In this document: positions 1 through 12,000 of the stretch, piece after piece | How positions within the stretch are numbered: the first letter of the stretch is position 1 | How the letters are laid out: the number at the start of each line of letters is the position of its first letter | NCBI GenBank assembly: GCA_014706295.1 | Contig: JACSVZ010000038.1 | Coordinates: forward strand, 62,001-126,000 | Direction: 5' to 3' | Length of the DNA: 64,000 nt | Source: Lycocorax pyrrhopterus obiensis | Lineage: Eukaryota > Chordata > Aves > Passeriformes > Paradisaeidae | Program-made: the position numbers and the translations under genes | Notes under the pieces: model-generated | The model's database searches: none | Told to the model about the DNA's origin: nothing | What the model saw: the letters and a program-made list of their open reading frames with translations, nothing else

Positions 1-1560
1 GGCGCTGGAGCTGTCGCCGTCTCCCGGCTGTCGCCGATCCCGAGCCGTCACCCCCTGCCCAGGACCGCCACCCCCCCGAGCCCGCGGTGCCGCTCCCGGT
101 GCAGCGGCTCCCACCCGCGCCCCCAGCCACGACCCCGCCGGTTGTCACCGCACCCGCGGCCCCGGGCTGTGCCCCCCTCCCCACACCGCCGCCGGTACCA
201 GCCGGTGCCTCGCACCCCGCTGAGCTCATGCCCCGGCTCCAGCTGTCACGGGCGCAGCTGCGGGAGCGGGCACGGAGCGCAGGGACCCGAGGGGGGGCGG
301 GCGGGCGGAGCGGGGACATTCCCGCCGGGAATTCACCGAACATCCCGCCGGGATGGGGGGACGCGCCCAGCCCGCCGTGCCACCGGAGCCGGGGCGGCGG
401 GGACGTCACGCGGCGGCTCCGGTTACGCCGCCCTTTTGTGCCGGCGACACCTGGCAGGTGCCACCGAGCCCGGCTGGCAGTGCCGGGCCCCGCCGGTGGC
501 ACCGCGGCAGCGCCGGTGGGCTCGGGGGGGGTCGGGGGGTGGGTTGGAGACCCCTCCCCAGCTCCACGCGCGGGCTCAGCCACGCTCAGGCGCTCCGTCA
601 CCCCCGTGACCCCGCAGCCCCCCCGGTCCGGTGGCGGTGGCGGAGAAGCCCCCGCTGGGACCCCTCCCCACGGCCAAAGCTCCCAAAGCCACTGGGACCG
701 GTCACAGCACTGGGAAATCACCAGAGCGGGGGGCTCAGAGCGGCCTGGGGGGGACAGGGACAGCCCCGGGGACAGCCCCGAGCCCGGGGGTCGCACCTGG
801 GCTGCAGGGGAACGAACCCCCCCCCCCCAGCACTGCCCGAGGAGCCCCCTCCCCAAAACAGCCCCCGATGGAGCGAAGGGTCTGGGAACGAGGAGATTTT
901 GGGGAAGGGGAGGTTTGGGATTGGCGGGGGGGGGGGGTGGGAAGGGGGATTTGGGGTGGGAAGAGGAATTTGGGGTGGGAAGAGGAATTTGGGGGTGGGT
1001 CCGGGGGGGTTTGAGGCGGTTTTGTCCCCTGGTCGCGCCAGGCTCGTGCTGCCCGTGCAAGGTGGGGGCTGAGCACAGGGACACGGGGACCCCCCCCCCC
1101 AAAATCCCCCCACCCCCAAAAGCTGCGGGGGCCGAAGGCAGCGGTTGCAGCCCCCTCCTCCTCCTCCTCCTCCTCCTCGTGGGGCTGCCAGGGATGGGGA
1201 TGAGGATGGGGATGCAGTTGCCATGGCAACCCCGCATCCAGCCTCAGCCTCGGCGCTGCTGCCGCACCGCAGCGCATCCACCCCCCCCCCGACCCCTCTC
1301 CAACCCCCCCACCCCCACGCGTGACACCCTGACCCCCCCCAAAATCCCCCAACCCCTCTCCCACAAACTCCCTCCCCCCCCCCCCCAAAAAAAAAAACCC
1401 CAAACCCCCTTTCCCACCTCAAGGTACAACCCCAAACCCCCCTCCCCCCTTTCCCTGCACACCCCATTGGGGCTGAGCCCAACCCATCCTTTTCCCACCC
1501 CCCTCCCCAAATCCACGGGACCCCCCCCAAAAAAAAAACCCCGCCCCAGGAGACACAGAT
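1..1560. other. CpG- and homopolymer-rich flank, no gene assigned
   Basis: The first ~520 bases are rich in CpG and look like a CpG island; an ACGTCA CRE-like core lies at about 404-409. From ~520 to 1560 the sequence is dominated by G and C homopolymers, a short 18-bp repeat (about 935-1000) and a CTC/CCT triplet run (about 1151-1176). Open frames cross this stretch on both strands, but their composition is low-complexity Pro/Gly/Arg, with no recognisable domain and no convincing splice structure. It could hold the 5' end of the gene beyond the left edge. I cannot identify that gene. Confidence 0.45.
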
Positions 1561-3049
1561 CCACTGGGAATGATCCTCTTTAATGCTCGATTTTCCACAC
1601 ATTTGCCAAACGGGAACGCGGCGTGCAAGACGGGGAGCGTGCCGGTGGCCACGGGCAAGGGGCTGGGGTTTTGGGGTGGGGGGCGAGGAGGGGGGAGGTC
1701 ACAGTCACACCCCCCCCACCCACCCCCAAAAAAACGCGGCCCTTCCCCCCCACCCCCAACACCCTCCAAACAACAACAAAAAAAGATTTAAAGCACTAAA
1801 GGTGAAACATTCGGTGCCCCCCTCCCCGAACACGATACAATCAAAAGGTAAAATTTATTGGGGAGGGGGGGAGAGCGTAAAGATAAATAAATCCCCCCCC
1901 ACCCTCCCAAAAAAGAACCACACACACAAAAAAAAAAAAAAAAAAAGGTTTGGTTTCTTCAGTTTTCACGATTTTCCTCCTTTTTTTTTTTTTTTTGGTT
2001 TTTTTGTTGTTTTGTTTTTTTTTTAATCTTAAAAAGTCATTACAAAAAAAACGAGCCCTCGAGGAGCCTCCTACAAAACGGGTTAGTGTTTGTCCCGGGG
2101 GGGTTGGGAGGGGAATTTGGGGTGGGGGGAGGTTTTGGGGAAAGAGGGGGGGGGGGTCACATCCTGTCCCCCCTCCCACCACCAGCCCCACCCTGACCCC
2201 CCCCCTTTCGGTGCTCTCCGCTCCTAAAAACCCCTTAAAAAATTGCACGTGACGTTCGAAGAGCTCTCAGCGACTCACGGGGGTGGGGGGGGGGCTGCTT
2301 TCCACTCCCCCCCCCCCAAAAAATGAGGGAGGCACCCCCAGCCCCCCACCCCAAAATTTAGGGGGAGGGAGGGAAGGGTCATCAGTGCAGCGAGGTCTCA
2401 GCCTGGGGGGGGAGGGTGCTGCACGTGAAGGAGGGGGGGGGGGTACAATCAATTTGGGGGGGGTCACAACCGTTTTGGGGTTTTTTTTTTGGGGGGTGGG
2501 GGTCAAAAAAGCAGGGACATCCCCACAGCAGCAGCCCCCCACCCCCCAATCCCAGCCCTGTCAGGGATGGGACCCCCCGAGGTTGTCCCAGTTTTGTGCC
2601 CCCCCCAAAAAAAGAGACCCAGCCCCCCCCCCCCCAACCTCCACTTTGAGGGTTGTGGGTATTTGGGGTGGGGGGGGGAGAAAAAATCGGGGCTCATCCA
2701 GGGAATGGGGAGAGGGGGAGGGAAAAACCAACAAAACACCAAAATTTACCCTAAAATTTACCCTGTTCCATCGGGGAGGGGGGGGAAGAACGGCTCGGCA
2801 CCGCTGCTGGCTGGGGTGGGGGGCACACCCTGTCACCCCCCCTCCCCCCTCCACGCCCAGCTGGTCCCTTGTCCCCTCCCCGGGCTGGTGGCCGGCGTGT
2901 GGGGGTGGCACGGAGAGGGAGGGGTGGCCACCACCCCATCTCCCCCCCTCTGTCCGTCCCCTCCGAGCTCAGAGACGGCCGGGGGGGCTCAGGGGGGAGG
3001 CAGAGGAGGGTGGGGGTGGCAGCCACGCCCGTGCCCCCCCTCCCCGGGC
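1560..3049 (-). other. MAP1S: Probable MAP1S 3' UTR
   Basis: This is the minus-strand sequence that follows the MAP1S stop codon. Candidate polyadenylation signals on the minus strand are AATAAA (plus 1854-1859) and ATTAAA (plus 1579-1584). The latter lies in a stretch of balanced composition that looks like a true transcript end, with cleavage expected near 1560. Much of the interval is homopolymeric G/C and A/T. The extent is inferred; the UTR could end much earlier, soon after the stop codon. Confidence 0.4.
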
Positions 3050-6000
3050 TCAGAACTCCACCTTGCAGGCGGGGAAGGTCTCGTCCTGCATGGCCACGGT
3101 GCTGTTGCTGCCCAGCACGGTGATGCCCAGCTCCTGCTGCCGCTCGTGCGTCTCCTGGTACCACTCGTGCATCACCAGCGAGTCGAAGGTGGGGATCAAA
3201 GTCACCTGAGGGGCACCCGGAGCGTCCTGTCACCGCCCCTGGCGCCGGGAACGGGGCACCCAGGACACCTTGGCACCCCCCAAATATCGGGAAGGGGCAC
3301 CCAGGACACTCTGGCACCCCCCAAATATCGGGAAAGGACACCCAGGACACTTTGTCACCCCTCAAATATTGGGAAGGGGCACCCAGGACATCCTGTCACC
3401 ACCCCAGACATTGGGAAGGGACACCCAGGACACCTTGGCACCCCCCAAATATCAGGAAAGGACACCCAGGATACTTTGTCACCCCTCAAATATTGGGAAG
3501 GGGCACCTAGGACATCCTGTCACCACCCCAGACATTGGGAAGGGACACCCAGGACACTTTGTCACCCCCCAAATATCAGGAAGGGACACCCGGGCCACTT
3601 TGTCACCCCCCCAGGACAAGGAAGGGGCATCCAGGACACTCTGGCACCCACCAAATATCAGGAAAGAACACCCAGGATACTTTGGCACCCACCCAGACAT
3701 TGGGAAGGGGCACCCAGGACACTTTTTCACCCCCCCAGGACAAGGAAGGGGCACCCAGGACACTCTGGCACCCCCCAAATATCAGGAAAGGACACCCAGG
3801 ATACTTTGTCACCCCCCCAACACTTGGAAGGGGCACCCAGGCCACTTTGTCACCCCCCAAATATTGGGAAGTGGCACCCAGGACACCCTGTCACCACCCC
3901 TGGCACTGGGATGGGGCACCCAGGACACTCTGGCACCCCCCCAGGACCAGGAAGGGACACCCAGGATACTTTGTCACCCCCAAATATCAGGAAAGGACAT
4001 TCAGGCCACTTTGTCACCCCCCCAGGACAAGGAAGGGGCACCCAGGACACTTTGGCACCCCCCAAATACTGGGACAGGACACCCAGGACACCTTGGCACC
4101 CCCCAAATATCAGGAAAGGACACCCAGGACACTTTGTCACCCACCCAGACATTGGGATGGGGCACCCAGGCCACTTTGTCACCCCCCAAATATTGGGAAG
4201 TGGCACCCAGGACATCCTCTCACCTCCCCTGGCACCGGGAACGGGGCACCCAGGACACTCTGGCACCCCCAAATATCAGGAAAGGACACCCAGGACACTC
4301 TGGCACCCCCCTACAACTGGGAAGGGACACCCAGACCACTTTGTCACCCCCCCAGGACAAGGAAGGGGCACCCAGGCCACTTTGTCACCCCCCCAAACAC
4401 TCAGAAGGGGCACCCAGACCACTCTGTGACCCCCCCAGCACCGCGAGGGCGCCAATCCCACCCCCCCACACCCTCACCTGGATGTCGACGCCCCACTGGT
4501 GCTTGCCCGCGAGGAGGGCGTCGAGCAGCGGCCGCAGGACCCCCTCCTTCAGGTGGTCGTCGCCGCTGACCACGTAGCAGAGGGAGCGGATCCGCCGGAA
4601 GAACTCCTCGTCCACGGTGCGGGCGCTCCACGAGCCGGGCAGATACGCCAGGTCCACGTACACGGGGGGTCCCTGGGGGGCCGCAGCCCTCGTGCCTGCC
4701 AGGACAGGGCGACCGCGGTCACAGCAGCCCCCCCAGACCCCAAAGTGGCACCCACCCCCCGCCGTCCCCTCGCCCGTACCTGCCGGTGACGCCCGGCCAG
4801 CTCCGGCCGCCGGCCGGGCTCCAGCGCCGCGGGCGTTGCCGGGGGCGCGGGGGTCCCCGCTGGACGGGCCCTTCTTGTCCCCAAGGGGCAGCCTGGCCTT
4901 GTCCTTGTCGCCGGCGGCGCTGGCGGGAGGCCTGGCCTTGGTGGCCGAGGCGGGGGCGCGGGGGGGCTCGGCTTTGGGGGTGGCGGGCACCGAGCCCGCG
5001 CGGGACGGGGTCCTCTTCACCCTGGCAGCGGGGGGCTCCTTGCGGCCGGGGGGCAGCGCCTCGGGGTCCACCATGCAGATTCCGGGCTGGGCGGGGAGGG
5101 GACACGGGTCCTTCAGGGGGGCCGGCAGCGGGTCGCAGGCTCTGGCCACGGCGCGGGGCGGCCGCTCCGAGTCCTCGTCCGACTCCAGCCCGTCGGCCAG
5201 GACGGACGGGCAGTCCTCGGTGGCCGGAGGGACGTCGGAGTCGGAGAGGGTGGGCAGCGACTCGCTGACCGACGTGGGGGGGGTCTCGCCCGGCCGGCCC
5301 CGGGGCGGCACCAGCTCCTGGGACGGGTCGCTGTCCGACAGCTCCCGCGGGCTGGCGGCGGCCGAGGGCGACCGCTCGGACTTGGGGTGCTCGAACTCGC
5401 AGGGGGACACCAGGCACAGGTCCACGTCGTGGGGCGAGTCCGAGCGGCGGCCGGGCCGCGGCGCCGCGTCCCCGTCGGCCCAGGGCGGGTGGTGGCACGG
5501 CCGCAGCGGCAGCGACAGCCCCCCTTTGGTGGCCTCGGGCTCGGGCGCGTCCCCGGAGCCGCGGGAGCGCCGGCCCTCCTCCGGCGGGGACTCGCTGACC
5601 GGCGGCAGCACCTGCTCGAAGGACACCGAGAGCGACTCGTCCACCTCGGTGGAGTGCGGGGAGCCCACCTCGGCCGGCAGCGAGGGCGTGGTGATGGTCG
5701 GCGACACATCGGGGACGTCATCCTTGAAGGGGCTGAGGGACAGGCACCCCGCCTGCTTGTCCGGCACGGAGCCGTCCTGCGCGGCCTTGCCCCCTCCGGC
5801 CGCCGGCCACGCGTTCTGCTGCCGGGCGGTGCCGCCGCCCGGCTCCTCCGCGCCGTCCTCCACCGGGGACTGGTGGAAGGGCGTGTGGCCGGCGCTGGCC
5901 GGCCCCGAGCTGGCCGGGGACATCATCTCCAGGGTCTTCTCCTCGGAGCTGCCGCAGGGATCCTCGGCGCCCTCGGGGCCGTGGTTGAGCAGCCCGGTGG

Positions 6001-9000
6001 GCGTCAGGTCGAAGTTGACGCTGCGGTCGCTCTTGGGGGTCTTGGCCATGGGGGACGGGGGGCACACGGCTCGCAGGGGGCTGCTCTCCAGGTAGCGCAG
6101 GCGCTGGGGGCTGTCGGGGTCTTCCAGGCCGTTCTCCAGGCAGGACGGATCCCCCGGCACCCCCGGGCGCCGGTTCCCCCCGTTCTCCAGGGATAAAGGC
6201 TCCAGCTCGCTGTCGGCCGTGGCGATGCCTTCGTCCGTGGATTCCTCCTTCCTCCTCCTCCCGCCCTCCCGCTCGGCCTCCGGCAGCATCTCCTCGGGGG
6301 AGGAGGATTTGGAGCCGTCCGACGTCCCCGGTTCCTTCCGGGGGGTTTTAGCCTTGGGTTTCTCCGGCTCCTTCTTGAGAGGGGACTTCTTGACGCCGCC
6401 AGCCTTGGCCGGGGGCTTGCGGCTCTCCGCGACCGGCGTTTTCCGGGCCGGAGCCTTGGCCGGAGCCTTGGCCTCGGCCTTGCTGTCCTTCGAGTCCTTC
6501 CGCAGCGTGTCGGCCTTCGCCTCCTTCTTCACCACCTTCACCTCCTTCTTGGCCTCTGCCTTCGCCTCGGCCCCCTCGTCCTTCTTGGGCGGCTTCTTCT
6601 CCTCCTTCCTGGCAGCCGGCTCCTTCTTGGGCGCCGCCTTCTCCTTGCTCAGCTTCAGCTTCGCCTCCCCCTTCGCCTTCTCGGCCGCCGAGTCCGGCTT
6701 GGCTCGGGCATCCTTGGCTTTCTCCTCTTCCGACCCCGTTCTGGCCGCATCCCCCAGGGATTTTGGCTTCTCCTTGGTCCCGCCAGCCTTCACCTCCTTC
6801 TTCTCCGCCTTGGGAGCCTTCTCCTTCGGCGCCGGCGCCGCGGCCTCCACCAAGCTGAGCTTGGAGCCCGACTTGAGGCTCTCCTTGCTCTCCGCCCTCC
6901 TCTGCTTCGGCGGCTTCTCCGCCTGCGACGTCCCCTTCAGGTCGTTCTTGGTGACCACGGGGTGCTTGAGGAACTCCAGGTGCTTCACCTTCTCCAGCCC
7001 TTCCAGGATCCGAGCCTGGGGCGTGCAGCCGGGGAACAGCACGCGGATGATCTTCTCGGAGCGGCTCACGGGGTGCCACACGAGCAGGACGCACACCGAG
7101 GTGAGGCACTGCAGCGGCAGCTCCTGCTCCTTGGGGAAGCCGTTCCCCGACCACTGCTGCAGGAGGAACTCCAGCTCCCTGGTGCCCTTCACGGGGTTCA
7201 GCACGTACATGTCCAGCCGGCCCACGCCCATCTTCTGGAAGAGCACCGTGGGCTCGGCGCGGGGGCCACCATCCCGGGCCAGCAGGTTGGGCCGGATGCC
7301 CAACTTCTCCAGGTAGTGCAGGGTCAGCGCGGCCTCGTCGCAGCTCTTCAGCACCCGCGAGTCGCCCTCGATGTCCTTCAGCTTCTCGGAGGCGTTGAGG
7401 AAGACGACGCCGAGCTCCGGCGAGATGAGGTTCTTGGCCCAGTCGCCGTTGCCCTGGGAGCTCTGCGAAGGGTCCTCCTCCAGCTCGGCCAGCTTCCTCT
7501 GCAGCAGGCTGTTGATGCCGGGCAGGCTGTCCGTGCCCGCGTGCGTCACCAGGATGGAGTCGATGCGGTCCAGGTGCCGCACCAGCTTCCAGAAGGAGGA
7601 TTTGGGGTTGGAGCCGCCGTTGACCAAGACGTTGAAGCCGTTGACGGCGAAGAAAGCCGAGTCCCCTCTCCCGCCCGGGAAGATGTAGCAGCAGGGCTTG
7701 GAGAGCTTCAGGAATCCCACCATGGTGGGCGGCTCCAGGAGGTCGAAGGGGGACTGGGGCTCCAGAGACTCCGACAGGTACTCCATGAACTCCTCCAGCC
7801 CCTCCATCTCGGGCAGGACGCAGCCGGGGTTGTAGCGCAGCTCGATGAAGTCCTGCAGGTTGTGGTGCTCCAAGCCCGAGTCCCGCCACTCCCCGAAATC
7901 GGGGCAGCTGATGGTCAGCCTGGCCTTGGCCGAAGGGTCCGCGGAGCTCAGGATGTCCCCCACCTGCACAGAGGGGGAGCTGCGGGTGGGAGGGGGCACC
8001 GGGGACAGCAGCTGGGCCTCACCCCCCGTCCCACACCGGGATGGACATGGAGGATCCATGGGGAGTGGGAGGTGTCCAGGGACACATGAAACCATTGGAT
8101 CCACGCCCGCTGCCTGCTTTTGGGGGGATTTTGGGCTGCCAGCATCCTCTGGTGCTGGGCAGGGTCCTGAGGGGCTCCTAAGGGGGAGCTTTCCTTGATC
8201 CTCCCCCACCCTGGCTGCGGCTGTGCCCCCCCAGCCTGGCAGTCGAGGATCTGCACCCCTAAATTCCCGGGATCCACCCCCCTAAATCCCCAGGATCTGC
8301 ACCCCTAAATCCCCACGATCTGCCCCCCTAAAATCCCAGGATCTGCCCCTAAATCCCCAGGATCTGCCCCATTAAACCCCCAGGATCTGCCTCCCTAAAT
8401 CCCTGGGATCTGCACCCCTAAATCCCCAGGATCTGCACCCCTAAATCCCCAGGACCTGCCCCACGAAACTCCCAGGATCTGCACCCCTAAATCCCCAGGA
8501 CCTGCCCCACGAAACTCCCAGGATCTGCCCCATAATCCCCAGGATCTGCCCCTAAATCCCCAGGATCTGCCCCATTAAACCCCCAGGATCTGCCTCCCTA
8601 AATCCCTGGGATCCACAGCCCTAAATCCCCAGGATCTGCCCCCCTAAATCCCCAGGATCTGCACCCCTAAAATCCTAGGATCTGCACCCCTAAATCCCTG
8701 GGATCTGCCCCACTAAATCCCCAGGATCTGCCCCTCTAAATCCCCAGGATTTGCCCCTTTCCCTGCCCCTCAACCCCCCAGGATCTTCCCCCCATTCCCC
8801 CCAGGATTCGCTCCCCAAACTCCCCCCAGCATCCGCCCCCGAGGATTCCCAGGATTTGCGCTCCCAGATCCCGGGATCTGCCCCTTTTCCTGCCGCAGAC
8901 CCCCGGGATTTCCCCACAGGTTCCAGGCACACCCCCGAGCGGGGGATGGAGGATGCGGCAGCATTCCCAAGGATCCAGCATTCCCGAGGATCCGCCAGCC

Positions 9001-12000
9001 GCTCGCTCCAGCCTCCCGCTGCCGCGCCGAGACGCCGGCGACGTGCTCAGACAGCACCTCCGGCCCCAAAAAAAACCCCAAAACCCCCCGAATTCCCCCC
9101 TTCCCCGGGCCTGCACCTCCTTATCCGTGAAGATCTGGATGAAATCCCGCAGGGAGAAGCAGCCGGTCTGCAGCATCAGCTCCCCGGTGTCCTCCACGCA
9201 GGGGCCCGCGAACACCAGCAGCTTGTGCTGCGACACGTCCGTGATGAGGTTCCGCAGCTGGGGACGGACAGGGGACGGACGGGGGGACGTCAGGACGGAC
9301 AGGGGACGGACGGGGGGACGTCAGGACGGACGGGGGACGGATGGGGGGACGTCAGGATGGAGAGGGGACGGATGGGGGGATGTCAGGATGGAGAGGGGAT
9401 GGACAGGGGGATGTCAGGATGGAGAGGGGAGGGAGAGGGGACGTCAGGATGGAGACAGGACATCAGGATGGAGAGGGGGACGTCAGGACAGAGAGGGGAT
9501 GTCAGGACAGACAGGGGGATGTCAGGATGGAGAGGGGACATCAGGACGGAGAGGGGGATGTCAGGACAGAGAGGGGGATGTCAGGATGGAGAGAGGACAT
9601 CAGAATGGAGAGGGGACGTCAGGACAGAGAGGGGATGTCAGGACGGAGAGGGGGACGCGGGCACGGCACCGGGATTCACCCCTCAGGAAGCATTCCCAGA
9701 GAGGGGACGCGGGCACGGCACCGGGATTCACCCCTCAGGAAAGATTCCCAGAGAGGGGGAACACGGGGACGGCACCGGGATTCACCCCTCAGGAAAGGCT
9801 CCCAGAGAGGGGATACGGGCACGGCACCGGGATTCACCCCTCAGGAAGCATTCCCAGAGAGGGGAACATGGGCACGGCACTGGGATTCACCCCTCAGGAA
9901 AGATTCCCACAGAGGAGACGTGGGAACGGCACCAGGATTCACCCCTCAGGAAGCATTCCCAGAGACGGGGACGTCAGGACGGCACCGGGATTCACCCCTC
10001 AGGAAAGATTCCCAGAGAGGGGGACGTGAGAACGGCACCGGGATTCACCCCTCAGGAAGCATTCCCAGAGAGGGAGACACGGGCACGGCACCAGGATTCA
10101 CCCCTCGGGAAAGATTCCCAGAGAGGGGGATGTGGGCACGGCACCGGGATTTACCCCTCAGGAAGCATTTCCAGAGAGGGGGACGCAGGGACGGCACCGG
10201 GATTCACCCCTCAGGAAAAGCTCCCAGAGACGGGGACACAGGGATGACACCGGGATTCACCCCTCAGGAAGCATTCCCAGAGAGGGGGATACGGGCACAG
10301 CACCAGGATTCACCCCTCACGAAAGGCTCCCAGAGAGAGGGGACGCAGGGATGGCACCGGGATTCACCCCTCAGGAAAGGCTCCCAGAGACGGGGACACA
10401 GGGATGGCACCGGGATTCACCCCTCAGGAAGCATTCCCAGAGAGGGGGATACGGGCACAGCACCGGGATTCACCCCGCGCGAAGCGCTCCCCGCTCACCT
10501 CGTCGCACAGGGATTTGTCGGAGGGGTTGAGCAGCACCAGGGTCTCCAGCACATCCCCGCGGTGATGGAGCGTCCGCTGACCTGCGGGGATCCAGGGCTG
10601 ACCGCCGCCCTCCCCCGGGACTGTCCCCGTGGCCGGGGGTGGGTGGCGGGGCCGGGGCCTGCCCGGTTTTCCGGCGGAAGAGGGACGGGCACGGTCCCAT
10701 CCCGGCCGCCGGACACCGAAGGGACGCGTTTCCCGTGCCCTTCCTGCCGCGGGGAAGGCGAGGAGGGGACACAGGTGGGGGCCCCCCCTGAACGCTCTGG
10801 GTGCTCCCAGGGTGGGGTTTTGGGGGTTCATCCTCTTTTTCTAAGCAGGGAAAGACTCAACCCCGGGGTGGGATGTGAAAGGGAGGGAGGGGGGAAAAAG
10901 GCACCGGAGCAGCTCCAGCTGCGTCTTCCCCGTTCCGTTCCTCCATGGAAAATCTCAGCCCGCCCCGGGGTGGGAGAAGGAAGAGGCTCCTCACGTGGGG
11001 GGGATCACGGGGTTTGGATGTGGGGGGGGGTGGGGGCACAAAGCCAGGTCTGTTCCCACTAAAACCGGGAGGGAATGGGAATGGGAACGGGAATGGGAAC
11101 AGGAACGGGAATGGGAACGGGAATGGGAATGGGGATGGGGATGGGAACAGGAACGGGAATGGGAACGGGAATGGGAATGGGGATGGGGATGGGAACGGGA
11201 ATGGAACAGGAATGGGAATGGGGATGGGGAGTCCCTTATCACCAACCCCCGCCTTCCCACCACTCCCTGGCTTCTGGAAGGGGTTTCCCCCCTTTTTCCC
11301 CCCTTTTTTCCATGCTTTGTCCCGTATTTCACCTTTCACGATGCTGGAAAACGTGGCGGAGTGCCGGGACACGAAGAGCTTCAGCTGCTCGTCCAGGTTG
11401 CAGGAGGTGAGGTCGATGTCCCACGAGCGGATCCCTGCGGAGCAAAAAACACGGAATAAAAATTTGGGAAGTGGATGGGGAGGGGGCTCAGCACCCACCA
11501 GCACCAAAAAAAACCCCACACGGTTCCGGTGGGTGCTGACCCCATAAAATCCACCCTAAAATCCCCCCTCTAACCCCGCCCTGAGGTGGTTTTGGGGTAT
11601 CCCCGAGTGACTCACGGGCAGCTCCGGCTCTGCCAACCCCAACAATCCCAAATCCCGACCCCTCGGGGCACGGAACAGCTCTGCCAGCACCTCCTCCGAG
11701 GTGCTAATTAAGGAATTAAAAAGATTTGTTGGCGCACGCCAGAGCTACCTGTCAGCAGCAGCAGCAGCAGCCCGACAGGTGCCGCACCTTCAGGACTTCC
11801 CAGGGAGGGATTTTTGGGAGCCCGTTCCCAAAAAATTCGGGCGGCTCCGAGCGCTCCCGGTAACGGCCGGAGGATTGGTGGGGGGTGGCGCAACCGCCCG
11901 CGGGTTGCACAAGGGTTTGGGGCCGTTTTGGGGTGGTTTCGGTGAGGTTTGGGACAGTCCCGCCGTGAGGGGACGACGGATCCGGCCTGGAAATGGCCCT

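Noticed and set aside
87..1583. 498-codon plus-strand open frame at the left end
   Set aside because: Low-complexity Pro/Gly/Arg composition driven by G/C homopolymers, no domain, no splice logic, and overlapping frames of equal length on both strands.
2489..4429. 646-codon plus-strand frame
   Set aside because: It crosses the antisense of MAP1S exon 7 and then the 41-bp array; the repeat peptide (G-T-P-…-Q-D-T-L) is an artefact of a stop-free unit.
3207..4476. CRISPR-like regular repeats
   Set aside because: Head-to-tail minisatellites without unique spacers, in vertebrate introns; no cas genes and no prokaryotic context.
4617..8089. Long plus-strand frames antisense to MAP1S exon 5
   Set aside because: Shadow frames of a GC-rich coding exon; the minus-strand frame matches MAP1S motif by motif.
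7964..8209. Upstream extension of the MAP1S exon 5 frame to an ATG at 8209
   Set aside because: It lies across a good acceptor (GTGCAG) at 7964, and the extra residues have no MAP1 similarity; exon 4 supplies the correct preceding sequence.
11755..11772. Polyglutamine/CAG expansion candidate
   Set aside because: Only about six CAG triplets in a MAP1S intron, not in a reading frame.
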